Shown here piece by piece: positions 8,366 to 20,298 of a DNA stretch of 64,000 bases. Each line of letters starts with the position of its first letter. Positions within the stretch are counted from its first letter, which is position 1. The position numbers and the translations under genes are program-made. This DNA comes from Prauserella flavalba (lineage in GTDB: Bacteria; Actinomycetota; Actinomycetes; Mycobacteriales; Pseudonocardiaceae). The stretch is from the NCBI RefSeq assembly GCF_003202235.1, contig NZ_MASU01000009.1, positions 374,501 to 438,500 on the forward strand, written 5' to 3'. The notes under the pieces are model-generated. The model was not told where the DNA came from, made no database searches, and worked only from the letters and a program-made list of their open reading frames with translations.

Positions 8366-10333
8366 GTGACACCCACGGAAACCGGCCTCACCGGCACGCT
8401 GCTCGATCGGCGGTACCGCGTCGACGGGCTGCTGGCCAGAGGCGGCATGTCCTCGGTGTACCGGGGTGTCGACACGCGGCTGGACCGGCCGGTCGCGATC
8501 AAGATCATGGACTCCCGGTTCGCCGACGACCGCACGTTCGTGGACCGGTTCGAGCGTGAGGCCCGCTCGGCCGCGCGGCTGCATCACCCGCACGTGGTCG
8601 CCGTGCACGACCAGGGCTTCGACACCTCCGCGGGACCGGAGGACCGGCGCGCGTTCCTCGTGATGGAGCTCGTCGACGGCGGCACGCTGCGTGACCTGCT
8701 CGACCAGCACGGCGCTCTCGACCTGCCGCTGGCCCTCACGATCGCCGAGCACGTGCTCTCGGCGCTCGCCGCCGCGCACGCGGCCGGGCTGGTGCACCGC
8801 GACGTGAAGCCGGAGAACGTGCTCATCGGCAAGGGCGGCAACGCGGGCGGGGTCGTGAAGGTCGGCGATTTCGGCCTGGTGCGCGCGGTCGCCAGCGCGG
8901 GCACCACGAGCACGAGCGTCATCCTCGGCACGGTCGCCTACCTTTCCCCCGAGCAGGTCACGGACGGGTCGGCGAGCGAGCGCGGCGACGTCTACTCGGC
9001 CGGGATCCTGCTGTACGAGATGCTCGCCGGCCGCGTGCCCTACACCGCGGACACGGCGCTGTCGGTGGCCTACCGGCACGTCAACGACGACGTGCCCGCT
9101 CCGAGCCAGGCGAGGGCCGACCTGCCGCCCGCGCTCGACGACCTCGTGCTGCGGGCCACGCGCCGCGACCCCGGGGCCCGGCCGCAGGACGCGGGCGTGT
9201 TCCTCGCCGAGTTGACCGAGGTCCGCAAGCAGCTGGGAATCCCCGTGGTGCCCGTTCCCGTGCCGGCGTCCCCGCGCGAGCAGGAGGAAGTGCCGGACAC
9301 GGAGAAGACGCTGCCCGCGTTCCGGGCCGTGACCGTCCAGGCACCGGCGGGCGGCGGCCCGCGCGGCACACAGGCGCTGCCGCGCATGGCGCACCAGGCC
9401 GACACGCAGCAGCCGGTGCCGCCGCCGGGCGCGCCGGAGGAGGGCAGGCCGAGGCGCCGCGGTGTGTGGGTGACGCTGTGGGTGCTGGTGGGCCTGCTCG
9501 TCGCGGGCGGGATCGGCGCGGGCGTCTGGTGGTTCACCGGCGGCCGCTACGTGGACGTGCCGAAGGTCGCGGGCATGGACCAGGCCAGGGCCGAGCAGGT
9601 GCTGCGCCAGGCCGAGCTGACGCCGCGGTTCACCGAGGAGCGGCACAACACCGTGCCCAGCGGAACGGTGATCCGCAGCGACCCGGAGCAGGGCTCGCGC
9701 GCGCTGCTGGGCGACGAGGTGACCGTGGTGCTCTCACTCGGCAGGCCGGTGGTGCCGGACATCCCGCCCGGCTCGTCGGTGCGGCAGGCCGAGCAGGCGA
9801 TCAAGGCGGTTCAGCTGGAGCCGAAACGCGACCAGGCGGCCGACCAGTACAGCGCCGAGGTGCCGGAGGGTGCCGTGGTGACGGTGTCGCCGCAGCCCGG
9901 CAGCCAGGCCAACATCGGTGACGCCGTGACGATCGTGGTCTCGAAGGGGCCGCCTCCGACCCCGGTGCCGTCGGTGGCGGGCATGAGCAGGGACCAGGCG
10001 TTCCAGACGCTCACCGCGGCCGGTTTCCAGCCCTACGACGCGGGCGAGGAGTTCTCCGGTGACGTGCCCGCGGGTCACGTGACCCGCACCGACCCGGCTG
10101 GCGGCGCGACGATCGAGGCCGGGAACCGTGTGGGCGTGTACGTCTCCAACGCGGTCGAGGTGCCGTCGGTGCTCGGCCGCTCCGGCGAGGAGGCCGTGCA
10201 GATCCTCTCCCAGGCCGGGCTCGCGGCGAGCGACGGCGGCCGGGGTGGGTTCAGTTTCGTGATCGGGCAGGATCCCGCTCCGGGAACCCTCGTGCCGAAG
10301 GGCACCACCATCAACCTCACGATCGTGCCGTGA
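8366..10333 (+). CDS. pknL: Membrane Ser/Thr kinase with four PASTA domains (PknL type)
   Basis: The 655-residue protein starts at GTG 8366. A Hanks-type kinase domain covers about residues 15-285: a glycine loop LLARGGMSSVYRG, the VAIKIMD lysine, the catalytic loop LVHRDVKPENVL and KVGDFGLV (DFG). A proline-rich linker follows, then a single membrane helix near 368-390 (WVTLWVLVGLLVAGGIGAG). Four extracellular PASTA repeats run from about 395 to the end, beginning VDVPKVAGMDQARAEQVL. PASTA domains sense muropeptides or lipid II, so the kinase probably links cell-wall state to cytoplasmic phosphorylation. It is divergent from the Rv2175c-type regulator, a likely substrate. Confidence 0.93.
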   Translation: MTPTETGLTGTLLDRRYRVDGLLARGGMSSVYRGVDTRLDRPVAIKIMDSRFADDRTFVDRFEREARSAARLHHPHVVAVHDQGFDTSAGPEDRRAFLVMELVDGGTLRDLLDQHGALDLPLALTIAEHVLSALAAAHAAGLVHRDVKPENVLIGKGGNAGGVVKVGDFGLVRAVASAGTTSTSVILGTVAYLSPEQVTDGSASERGDVYSAGILLYEMLAGRVPYTADTALSVAYRHVNDDVPAPSQARADLPPALDDLVLRATRRDPGARPQDAGVFLAELTEVRKQLGIPVVPVPVPASPREQEEVPDTEKTLPAFRAVTVQAPAGGGPRGTQALPRMAHQADTQQPVPPPGAPEEGRPRRRGVWVTLWVLVGLLVAGGIGAGVWWFTGGRYVDVPKVAGMDQARAEQVLRQAELTPRFTEERHNTVPSGTVIRSDPEQGSRALLGDEVTVVLSLGRPVVPDIPPGSSVRQAEQAIKAVQLEPKRDQAADQYSAEVPEGAVVTVSPQPGSQANIGDAVTIVVSKGPPPTPVPSVAGMSRDQAFQTLTAAGFQPYDAGEEFSGDVPAGHVTRTDPAGGATIEAGNRVGVYVSNAVEVPSVLGRSGEEAVQILSQAGLAASDGGRGGFSFVIGQDPAPGTLVPKGTTINLTIVP

Positions 10334-10662
10334 CACCCGATCTGAAATATGTGTGAAAGTTCGCGTTCGCGCGCGGAACTCCCACCCACCCGGATACTGG
10401 AACTTGTTGTCGTGCTTGAATGATCGTGGTACCCGAAGGTTTGTATTCGTTGCCGTAATGGCCTGAAAATTGCGGCGGCCTCTCGACATCTTGGTGAAAT
10501 TCGCCGTACATTCTGTGGCCGTTGCAGGGGGGCGCGGGCGCCAGGCGACGTCACCGAAGGGTTAGCGGGTCGGTAACACTTCGACCACGCCGACGACATG
10601 TACGACTGGTGAACTACTCAACGGCAACCGACAAGCGAGCTACTCGCGGGGAGAGACCGCCG
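10334..10662. promoter_or_regulatory. AT-richer intergenic region upstream of the acyltransferase
   Basis: These 329 bp contain no credible gene and are clearly richer in A+T than the flanks, especially 10340-10520, as expected of a promoter region. A sequence GGGGAGAG just before ATG 10663 serves as ribosome binding site. I could not assign a specific -35/-10 pair with confidence. Confidence 0.4.
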
Positions 10663-11982
10663 ATGCCAGTGGACCGGCTCAGCGCACTCGATGTCGCCTT
10701 CCTCTGCCTGGAGGGTGAGAACACGCCCATGCACATGGGCGCGGTAGCGACTTTCCGACCACGACGTGAGCTCGAACCGCAGAAGATCGTCGCCCTGCTG
10801 GCCGAACGGGCGGCGGGGATTCCCAAGCTGCGCAGGCGGGTCCGGTCGGGACTGCCCCTGCTCGGCGGCGCGCAGTGGGAGGACGACCCGCGGTTCGACG
10901 CCGTGAACCACATCGGTGTGAGCAAGCTCTGCGACCTCTACGAGCCGGACCCGCTCGCCGAGTTCGCCTCGCACTGGATGGCCGAGCCACTCGACCTCGA
11001 CGCTCCACTGTGGAATCTTCAACTGGTGACAGGGCTGCCGGACGGCGAGTTCGCGTTGCTCGTGAAGTTCCACCACGCGCTGACGGACGGCGCGGGCGCT
11101 GTCGAACTCGCCTTCCGCCTGCTCGACGAGGTGTCGGTGCCCGCGCAGCGCGACCACGGGCGGCGCGTTCCCGGGCCGAGGTCGCCGCTGCGGGAGCTGC
11201 GCGACGGCGCCACGGCGGCGATCAGCCAGGCGGCGGCCTCGGCGGGCATCGCGAGCGCGGTGCTGCGCGCGGCCCGCCCGTACCCGATCTCGCCCACGGT
11301 GACCATGAACTCGGCGACCCGCCGCCTCGGGCTGGTGCGCATCGACCTCGCCGACGTCAGGGCGATCCGCAAGGCACACGGCGGCACCACCAACGACGTC
11401 GTGCTGGCGGTGCTGGCCGGCGCGCTGCGGGACTGGATGATCAACCGCGGCCAGCGCGCCGACGCCCGCTCCCTGCGTGCACTGATCCCGGTGAGCCTGC
11501 GCGGGCGGGAGGCCGAGCGCGCGGGCGGCAACGTGCTCTCCGGTTACCTGTGCGACCTGCCGGTCGAGCTGGACGACCCCCTCGACCGGCTGCGGGCGGT
11601 CCGGACGGCGATGGAACGCAACAAGCAGGCAGGCCCCTCCCGGGGGGCGGGCGCGATCCCGATCCTCGCCAACCAGGTGCCCCCCGGCGTGCACCGCCTC
11701 GCGACGAAGGTGGCGAGCAGGGCCGCGCCCCTGCTGTTCGACACCGTCGTCACCAATGTGCCGCTGCCCGGCATCCCCCTGTCGCTGGGCGGAGCGCGGC
11801 TGCGGGAGGTCTACCCGTTCGTCCCGCTCGCCCCGCACCAGTCGGTGGGCATCGCGGTGAGCACCTACCGCAACTCGCTCCACATCGGACTACAGGCCAA
11901 CGGGCAGGCGGTGCCCGACGTCGGCTCGCTCGCCGACGCCGTCACCAAGTCACTGGCCGGCCTGTACCAGCGCAGTCTGTAG
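10663..11982 (+). CDS. Wax ester synthase/diacylglycerol acyltransferase (WS/DGAT)
   Basis: The 439-residue product begins MPVDRLSALDVAFLCLEGEN, the normal opening of the family. The catalytic motif HHALTDGAG (HHxxxDG) lies near residue 140, and the C-terminal domain includes VVTNVPLPGIPLSLGGARL, the PLW-like region. These enzymes esterify acyl-CoA to diacylglycerol or fatty alcohol, making storage lipids at the membrane. I chose ATG 10663 because a purine-rich GGGGAGAG precedes it and the family starts here; longer in-frame starts have no support. It runs convergently against aroG with a few bases between stops. Confidence 0.9.
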   Translation: MPVDRLSALDVAFLCLEGENTPMHMGAVATFRPRRELEPQKIVALLAERAAGIPKLRRRVRSGLPLLGGAQWEDDPRFDAVNHIGVSKLCDLYEPDPLAEFASHWMAEPLDLDAPLWNLQLVTGLPDGEFALLVKFHHALTDGAGAVELAFRLLDEVSVPAQRDHGRRVPGPRSPLRELRDGATAAISQAAASAGIASAVLRAARPYPISPTVTMNSATRRLGLVRIDLADVRAIRKAHGGTTNDVVLAVLAGALRDWMINRGQRADARSLRALIPVSLRGREAERAGGNVLSGYLCDLPVELDDPLDRLRAVRTAMERNKQAGPSRGAGAIPILANQVPPGVHRLATKVASRAAPLLFDTVVTNVPLPGIPLSLGGARLREVYPFVPLAPHQSVGIAVSTYRNSLHIGLQANGQAVPDVGSLADAVTKSLAGLYQRSL

Positions 11983-11987
11983 CGCCG

Positions 11988-14499
<2,512 letters not shown>

Positions 14500-14615
14500 G
14501 ATGTCCTCCTCACCCCGTTCCGATCGCCTGACGCTACGGACGGCGGGACCCGCGCGGCATCGCACGCGTGTACCAAAACGGGCTGGTGCGGGCGTGGTCC
14601 GTTCGTGCCATCCGG

Positions 14616-16235
14616 TCACACGAGATGGTGCTGGACCACGTAGGTCGTGGCGGCGGCGCGGGAGGACACCCCGATCTTCGCGAAGGCGTTCTGCAGGTGC
14701 CGCCGCACCGTGTGCTCGCTGATGACCAGCTCCCCCGCGATCTCGCGGTTGGAACGGCCCGCCGCGACCAGTGCGAGCACCTGGAGCTCACGGCCGGTGA
14801 GCTCGCAGGCCGCCGACGCGAGGTCCCTCAGCCCCGCGACGCCTGGGGCGGCCCCGAGCTGAAGCAGTGTGCGCCGCGCGGCGTCCAGTTCGAACCGCGC
14901 GGTGTCGTCGTCGCCGAGCCCGCGGAACGCAAGGCCCAGCAGGATGTGCGAACGGGCGCCCTCGTAGGGCGCGCCGACCTCGGCCCAGAGCCGGCACGCG
15001 GCGCGTAGCGCCCCGATGGCGGCCACCGGATCGCCCTCCGCGAGCCGCAGCGCCCCCTCGGCGTGTGCCGACAGCGCGCGCAGCAGCGGTGCGTCGTGGG
15101 TGGTGGTGAGGCCGGCCAGTTCCTCGCCGGCCGCGCCCGCCGCCGCGGTGTCACCGGCCGCGAGCATGATCTCGACCCGCGCCGCGAGCGTGACGGCCCG
15201 CTGCTGCGGGGGCAGCGTCCCATCGGCGTGCCGGATCGCGGCCGCCGCCGCGGCGGTGCGGCCCTGCGCCAGGCGCAGCAGCGCGAGACCGGGCTGCGGC
15301 GGGTAGCCGCGCTCGCTCGCCTCGCCGTACCGCTGCTCGGCCAGCTGGAGCTCGCCACGCAGCCGGTGCAGCTCGGCCTGCTGGTAGAGGGCGACGCCGA
15401 GCGCGGGCTGTCCCGGCGGATCCGCGAGCCGCAGGCACGCGCGCTCGATCTCGGCCAGCGCGTCGGCCCACTCGCCTCGCAGGCGGAGCACCTCGGTGCG
15501 GTGCACGAGACACTGCCCGCGGAACGGCACGAGACCGGGCTGCTCCGCGCACCACGCGCTGAGCGCCGCCGTCCACTCCTGCGCCCTGGGCAGGTCCGCG
15601 ACCTCCTGGCAGGCCTCGATGACGCTGCAGTAGATCATCCCGGACGGGATCGGGGACAGCTCGCCCGCGGTCACCTCCGCCATCACCTCGTCGAGCAGCG
15701 ACAGGCCCGCGGCGGCGTCCCCCATGCCGATCATGGCGCGGCCCTGACCCTGGCGCGCCATCCCCACCAGGTCGGCGTCGCCGAACCGGTCGCCGATCTC
15801 CACGGCGGCGGTGAACAGATCGTAGGCCGTGAGGAAGTCCTTGCCCTGCGCGGACCGGATCCCGGTCGCGGTGAGCAGGTAACCGCGGGTGACACAGTCG
15901 AGGTCGCCGTCGTCGACGATCCGCTGGGCCCGCGCGAACCACCCGCCGCTGCGGGCCAGCTCACCGCGCAGCAGCAACCGCAGCGCGAGCCAGAACGCAC
16001 TCGACGCCGCCCGCTCCGCGTCGCCGAGACGCAGATACTCGTGGAACGCCCGCTCGCCTGCCCGGTAGCTCTCGGCGTCGTGGCCGAGCAGGAACGCGGC
16101 GGCCGCGAGCCGCGCCAGGTCCTCAGGTTCGAGGGGCTCCTCCGCGTCGGCGGTCGACAGCCGCGTGAAGGCGTCCCGCCAGTCGTGCCGCTCGAAGCAC
16201 TGCCGGGCGCGTCCGAGTTCCGTGGCCGTCGCCAT
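14616..16235 (-). CDS. LuxR-family regulator with long TPR-like sensor region
   Basis: The 539-residue protein ends in a clear LuxR/GerE helix-turn-helix (LTGRELQVLALVAAGRSNRE, then ISEHTVRRHLQNAFAKIGV). The preceding ~470 residues are alanine- and leucine-rich helical repeats such as LAEQRYGEASERGYPPQPG, consistent with TPR-like protein interaction; no AAA ATPase P-loop is visible, unlike MalT/LAL regulators. The start at ATG 16235 has GGGAGG five bases upstream, inside the 3' arm of a hairpin (16240-16275). It follows the protease gene on the same strand. Confidence 0.85.
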   Translation of the reverse strand: MATATELGRARQCFERHDWRDAFTRLSTADAEEPLEPEDLARLAAAAFLLGHDAESYRAGERAFHEYLRLGDAERAASSAFWLALRLLLRGELARSGGWFARAQRIVDDGDLDCVTRGYLLTATGIRSAQGKDFLTAYDLFTAAVEIGDRFGDADLVGMARQGQGRAMIGMGDAAAGLSLLDEVMAEVTAGELSPIPSGMIYCSVIEACQEVADLPRAQEWTAALSAWCAEQPGLVPFRGQCLVHRTEVLRLRGEWADALAEIERACLRLADPPGQPALGVALYQQAELHRLRGELQLAEQRYGEASERGYPPQPGLALLRLAQGRTAAAAAAIRHADGTLPPQQRAVTLAARVEIMLAAGDTAAAGAAGEELAGLTTTHDAPLLRALSAHAEGALRLAEGDPVAAIGALRAACRLWAEVGAPYEGARSHILLGLAFRGLGDDDTARFELDAARRTLLQLGAAPGVAGLRDLASAACELTGRELQVLALVAAGRSNREIAGELVISEHTVRRHLQNAFAKIGVSSRAAATTYVVQHHLV

Positions 16236-16239
16236 TGGG

Positions 16240-16275
16240 GCCTCCCGCCGTCTATTGCACCTCACGGCGGGAGGC
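16240..16275 (-). terminator. 11-bp perfect hairpin covering the LuxR ribosome binding site
   Basis: GCCTCCCGCCG (16240-16250) and CGGCGGGAGGC (16265-16275) are perfect inverted copies with a 14-nt loop. On the minus transcript the hairpin begins 11 bases after the protease stop codon and its 3' arm contains the GGGAGG that precedes the LuxR-gene ATG. It may be a terminator for the protease gene, a translational lock on the regulator, or both. Confidence 0.7.
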
Positions 16276-16286
16276 TTGGGAAGGCG

Positions 16287-17225
16287 CTAGGCGACCTGCG
16301 CGGTGTCGTAGAGTGCCTGTGCGTCGCTGCCGAAGTACGGGCCGAACATGTAGCCGGGCAGGAACGTGTACCCGAAGCTGTTCACCGACGCCTGCACGCC
16401 GAGGCCGGTCGCCTCGTCGAAGCCGAGGAACCACGGCCCGCCGCTGGAGCCGCCGGTCATGTCGCAGCGGAGGCCGTAGTCCTCACTGAAGAACGGGTCG
16501 GTGAACGTGGCCCCGCTGCAGTAGGTCAACGACTCCCCGTCGTAGGGGTCGGCCGCCGGGTAGCCGAAGGCGTACATGTCCTGGCCACGTTCGGTATTGA
16601 AGGCGACGCCCTGCGCGCCCACCACGTCGGTGAGGTGGTTACCGCCCAGCGGCTCGACGACGGCCGCGCCCACGTCGTAGTCGATGTCCTCGCTCGCCTC
16701 CCACTGCGGCGTGGTCAGCGTCCGGCTCGCCGTCCACTCGCCGAAGGGCGCGTTGCCGTTGTCGTAGCCGGGCACGAAGATCCAGTTGGTGTGCCAGGAA
16801 CCCTCGTACTTCACGCAGTGGCCCGCCGTCAGCACCACGCTGCGGTTGGCACTCGTGACGGCGTTCCCGCTGCACGACGCGGGTGAGCCGTTGAAGTCGA
16901 AGAAGACCCGTCCCGCGGTCTCGGTGACCTCGCCGCCGCCGGTCCACGGATCCCCGGTGCTGTTCGCGGCCTGCGGGCGGATCACCGTCGGCGCGCCGCG
17001 CGCGACGTCACCGGCCGCCGGGACCGTCCTGTCGAGCAGGTCGTCCATGGGGATCGCCGCCCGCATGCGGTCGGCGGTCCAGTGTTCGGTCGTCTCGCTC
17101 GCCGCGCCGTCGAGCAGGTGCACCGCGACGTCCGGTTCCTGCGCGCCCGCGGGAGCGGCGAAGGCCGCCACCGCCGCCGCGCTCGCCGCCACCACCATCG
17201 CCGACCGCGCCAACCCTCGCCTCAT
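16287..17225 (-). CDS. Secreted trypsin-like (S1/V8-type) serine protease
   Basis: The 312-residue precursor begins MRRGLARSAMVVAASAAAVA and has a typical Sec signal ending near APAGAQE (residues 24-30), then a propeptide-like stretch. Catalytic residues are seen as His136 (VLTAGHC), Asp184 (DIDYDVGAAVV) and Ser261 (GGSSGGPW). The substitution of the usual GDSGGP by GSSGGP and the overall layout fit the glutamyl-endopeptidase/V8 branch. It is exported and probably matures by propeptide removal. ATG 17225 is preceded by GGGAGG. Upstream lies the split palindrome and IS element. Confidence 0.88.
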   Translation of the reverse strand: MRRGLARSAMVVAASAAAVAAFAAPAGAQEPDVAVHLLDGAASETTEHWTADRMRAAIPMDDLLDRTVPAAGDVARGAPTVIRPQAANSTGDPWTGGGEVTETAGRVFFDFNGSPASCSGNAVTSANRSVVLTAGHCVKYEGSWHTNWIFVPGYDNGNAPFGEWTASRTLTTPQWEASEDIDYDVGAAVVEPLGGNHLTDVVGAQGVAFNTERGQDMYAFGYPAADPYDGESLTYCSGATFTDPFFSEDYGLRCDMTGGSSGGPWFLGFDEATGLGVQASVNSFGYTFLPGYMFGPYFGSDAQALYDTAQVA

Positions 17226-17364
17226 GACGCCCTCCCACATCCTCCGTCATCACGGATCGTGAATTGGCAACCACAGCTGCGTAGGCCAGGTTCGCCCGAG
17301 CGGGCCCATGTGTGTACCGCCGCTTGGCCCAATCCGGAGGGGTGTCGTGAAGGGGTGACCAGAT

Positions 17365-17400
17365 GCAGTGAAGGCCACCTTCACTGCGGTGACCGCAGTG
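17365..17400. repeat. Palindromic 3'-end repeat, copy C, left half
   Basis: The arm GCAGTGAAGGCCACCTTC... (17365-17387) is followed by the loop GGTGACC and six bases of the second arm, then interrupted at 17400 by the IS element. The missing part is found at 18745-18778. Joining both halves and removing one direct repeat restores two perfect 23-bp inverted arms around GGTGACC. Confidence 0.85.
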
Positions 17401-18744
17401 TGTTGTCTCGGTAGATCTGTCGCAGGGTTGTCTCGGTTGTTGTGACACAGGTTAGGCGGCTGGGGTGAGTGTGCCCTGGTAGGTCTTGGTGTGGTCGAGG
17501 TGGATGTAGCCGATTGGGTCGCCGTTGCTGGTGTAGGCGGTGGCCCGGTCGTGGTCGGCGACGATGGTGATGGTCTGTGTGGCGTGGGCGGTGCCGACGC
17601 GGATGCGGTGGCGACGGCCGAGGTTGATGGTGCCTTGGGCGCTGACTTTGAGCTGGTGGATGGTGGCGTCGTCTTGGACGGGCAGGTGCTGGGGTCCGCC
17701 GAGGTGGGTGGCGGTGCTCCAGGTGTCGTGCGGGGTGCGGCGGCCCAGCGCGCTGTGGCGGCGGGTGTTGTAGTGCTCGCGGTAGGTGTCGAGCAGGGTC
17801 TGTAGCTCGGCCAGGGTTCTGGGCTGGGCGGGTTGGTGGGCGAGCCAGCGTTTGAGGGTCTGGTGGTGGCGTTCGACTTTGCCGCAGGTTTGCGGGTGAT
17901 AGGGGCTGGAGTGGATGAGCCTGCTGCCCCAGCCGGTGACGGTGGTGGTGAACACTGAGGGCTTGGCGTTGAGGCGGTGCCGTGAGGTGAAGGCGGTTCC
18001 GTTGTCGGACAGCACGATCCCCGGTGCCCCGAACTCGGCGACGGCGGCGCTGATCGCGGCGACCGCGGCTGCGGCGGTCTCGGCCGGCGCGGCGTGGCAG
18101 GCCAGCAGCAGCCGGGTGCAGTCATCCAGCACCTCGAAGACCACCACCGTGGGGCCCCCGGCGAGGGTGATCTCGGTGGCGTCGATCTGGTAGCAGTCCC
18201 GCGGCCGGGCATAGGCGAAGCGGCGCAGGGATGCCTTGGGCCGTTTACGGGGATTGGTGTCCAGCAGACCGGCGCGGGCCAGGATCCGGTTGATCGTGGC
18301 CCGCGCGGGCACCCGCCAGCCCCGCTTGTCCCAGTCCTGCTCGACGGCCAGCACCTGCAGCGCGTCACCGATCGGGTCAGCGCCGTTGTCCGGGGCCAGC
18401 TCAGCGCGCAGCCGCACGATCTCGGCCACCACCGGTTCCGGCGTGGCCTGCGGGGAGGTCTTCGGCCGCCGGGACCGCTCCCGCCACTGCCCCTCGGCCA
18501 GGATCCGGGCACGGTGCCGATAAAACGTGCGCCGATCGACACCGTTGACCCGGCACCACTCCGACACGTTCTCCAGCTTCGGCTGGACCACCAACGTCGC
18601 GTCCATCAGCAGCATCTTCGCCCGCTTCCGCATCATGGTCAGCAACCACAACGCTGCTCAAGCGACAGACCCCGAAGATCACCCAACCCGGGTGTGTCAC
18701 ATGCCGAGAGACACAAACTGTGTCATATCAGCTGAGACTCAACA
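17401..18744 (-). mobile_element. IS481-family insertion sequence, 1344 bp
   Basis: The element begins TGTTGTCTCGG (17401) and ends CTGAGACTCAACA (18744), imperfect terminal inverted repeats with TGT...ACA ends; inner TGTGACACA-like sites lie at about 17441-17449 and near 18692. It is flanked by a 17-bp direct repeat, CTGCGGTGACCGCAGTG, at 17384-17400 and 18745-18761, which would be the target duplication. It contains one intact transposase gene on the minus strand. The insertion point is the central loop of a palindromic repeat. The intact gene and perfect flanks suggest a fairly recent insertion. Confidence 0.85.
17452..18615 (-). CDS. IS481-family transposase
   Basis: The product is about 387 residues, with an N-terminal helix-turn-helix (ENVSEWCRVNGVDRRTFYRH) and a retroviral-type integrase core. 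The DDE acids appear in YQIDATEITL, GIVLSDNGTAF and CGKVERHHQTL, all in order, so the enzyme looks intact. It cuts and joins the element ends. The start is uncertain: ATG 18615, ATG 18606 or an upstream in-frame start near 18651 are all possible; none has a strong ribosome binding site. Codon composition is somewhat less GC-extreme in parts than in neighbours. Confidence 0.88.
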   Translation of the reverse strand: MLLMDATLVVQPKLENVSEWCRVNGVDRRTFYRHRARILAEGQWRERSRRPKTSPQATPEPVVAEIVRLRAELAPDNGADPIGDALQVLAVEQDWDKRGWRVPARATINRILARAGLLDTNPRKRPKASLRRFAYARPRDCYQIDATEITLAGGPTVVVFEVLDDCTRLLLACHAAPAETAAAAVAAISAAVAEFGAPGIVLSDNGTAFTSRHRLNAKPSVFTTTVTGWGSRLIHSSPYHPQTCGKVERHHQTLKRWLAHQPAQPRTLAELQTLLDTYREHYNTRRHSALGRRTPHDTWSTATHLGGPQHLPVQDDATIHQLKVSAQGTINLGRRHRIRVGTAHATQTITIVADHDRATAYTSNGDPIGYIHLDHTKTYQGTLTPAA

Positions 18745-18778
18745 CTGCGGTGACCGCAGTGAAGGTGGCCTTCACTGC
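18745..18778. repeat. Palindromic 3'-end repeat, copy C, right half
   Basis: After the duplicated 17-bp target (18745-18761), the arm at 18756-18778 reads GCAGTGAAGGTGGCCTTC..., the exact inverted counterpart of 17365-17387. It ends 12 bp past the gltD stop codon, the usual position of this repeat family. Confidence 0.85.
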
Positions 18779-18789
18779 GGTCAGCCGGG

Positions 18790-20298
18790 TCAGACCACCG
18801 CGAGTGGCAGCGCCGTCGGGTGGACCGGGCTCGGGAGGTCCGAGGCGCCCGTCAGGTAGGTGTCCACCGCGTTGGCCACGGACCGGCCCTCCGCGATCGC
18901 CCACACCACGAGCGAGGCGCCGCGGTGGGCGTCGCCGCAGACGAACACGCCCGGCGCCTCGGTCTGCCAGTCGGAGCCGCACGAGAGCGTGCCGCGCCTG
19001 GTCAGCTTCAGGCCCAGGTCGTCGACCAGCCGCATGTGCTCGACGCCCTCGAACCCGATCGCGAAGAGCACGAGGTCCGCGGGCAGCTCCTCGACCTCCT
19101 CGGACGTCGGCACCACCTCGCGGCGCCCGGTCTCCGGGTCCTTCTCCACGCGCACCTTGTGCAGTTCGATGGCCCGCACGTTGCCGTCGTCGTCGCCGAT
19201 GAACCGCTTCACCGCCACGGCGAACCGGCGCTCACCGGTCTCCTCGTGCACCGGGTAGGTGCGCAGGATGTACGGCCACGTCGGCCACGGTGAACGGTCG
19301 TCGTCGCGTGTGGACGGTGGCTGCGGGTACTGGTCGAGCTGCGTCACCGACAGCGCGCCCTGGCGGATCGCGGTGCCGTAGCTGTCGGCGCCGGTGTCGC
19401 CGCCACCGATGATCACGACGTGCTTGCCGGCCGCGTCGATCGCGGGCGGGCCGTCGCCCTCACACTGCCGGTTGGCGGGCACCAGGTGCTCCATCGCCAG
19501 GTGGATGCCCCTGAGGTCCCGGCCCGGCGTGGTCGTGTCGTCCCGGCCCCGCAGCGCGCCGACGGCGAGCACCACGGCGTCGTAGCGCTCCCGCAGCTCC
19601 TCGACGGTGAGGTCGACGCCGACCTCGCAGCCCGTCACGAACGTGGTGCCCTCCTTCCGCAGCTGCGCGAGCCTGCGGTCGAGCACCTTCTTCTCCATCT
19701 TGAACTCGGGGATGCCGTAGCGGAGCAGGCCGCCGAGGCGGTCGTCGCGCTCGAACACGGTCACCTCGTGCCCGGCGCGCGTCAGCTGCTGCGCCGCCGC
19801 CAGCCCGGCCGGGCCCGAACCGACGACCGCCACGCGCTGCCCGGTCGACACCGTCGCCTGCTCCGGCTGCACGTAGCCGGATTCCCACGCCTGCGCGGAA
19901 ATCGTCTCCTCGACCCGCTTGATCGCCACCGGCCCGCCGGACGCGGGCGAGATCGACAGCACGCAGCCCGCCTCACACGGCGCGGGGCACAACTTCCCGG
20001 TGAACTCCGGGAAGTTGTTGGTCGCGTGCAGCCGCTCGCTCGCCTCCGCCCAGTCGCCCCGGCGGACGAGGTCGTTCCACTCGGGAATGAGGTTACCGAG
20101 CGGGCAGCCCGCGCTACCGGAGTGGCAGAACGGGATGCCGCAGTCCATGCAGCGGCTCGCCTGCGTGCGCACCGCCCGGTTGCGCTCCTCCTGGCCGAGA
20201 TCGGCGTAGACCTCCTGCCAGTCGTGGACCCGCTCGTCCTTCGGCCGCTTCGGCGGCTCGGCGCGCTCATACTTCAGAAAGCCCGTCGGGTCAGCCAC
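18790..20298 (-). CDS. gltD: Glutamate synthase small (beta) subunit
   Basis: The 502-residue subunit provides electrons from NADPH to GltB. The N-terminal cysteine-rich region ([20 protein letters not shown] and CPAPCEAGC) binds [4Fe-4S] clusters; [17 protein letters not shown] binds FAD and [15 protein letters not shown] binds NADPH. It begins [19 protein letters not shown] as is usual. The start overlaps the gltB stop by eight bases, so the two are coupled. The transcript runs into palindromic repeat C. Confidence 0.95.
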   Translation of the reverse strand: MADPTGFLKYERAEPPKRPKDERVHDWQEVYADLGQEERNRAVRTQASRCMDCGIPFCHSGSAGCPLGNLIPEWNDLVRRGDWAEASERLHATNNFPEFTGKLCPAPCEAGCVLSISPASGGPVAIKRVEETISAQAWESGYVQPEQATVSTGQRVAVVGSGPAGLAAAQQLTRAGHEVTVFERDDRLGGLLRYGIPEFKMEKKVLDRRLAQLRKEGTTFVTGCEVGVDLTVEELRERYDAVVLAVGALRGRDDTTTPGRDLRGIHLAMEHLVPANRQCEGDGPPAIDAAGKHVVIIGGGDTGADSYGTAIRQGALSVTQLDQYPQPPSTRDDDRSPWPTWPYILRTYPVHEETGERRFAVAVKRFIGDDDGNVRAIELHKVRVEKDPETGRREVVPTSEEVEELPADLVLFAIGFEGVEHMRLVDDLGLKLTRRGTLSCGSDWQTEAPGVFVCGDAHRGASLVVWAIAEGRSVANAVDTYLTGASDLPSPVHPTALPLAVV

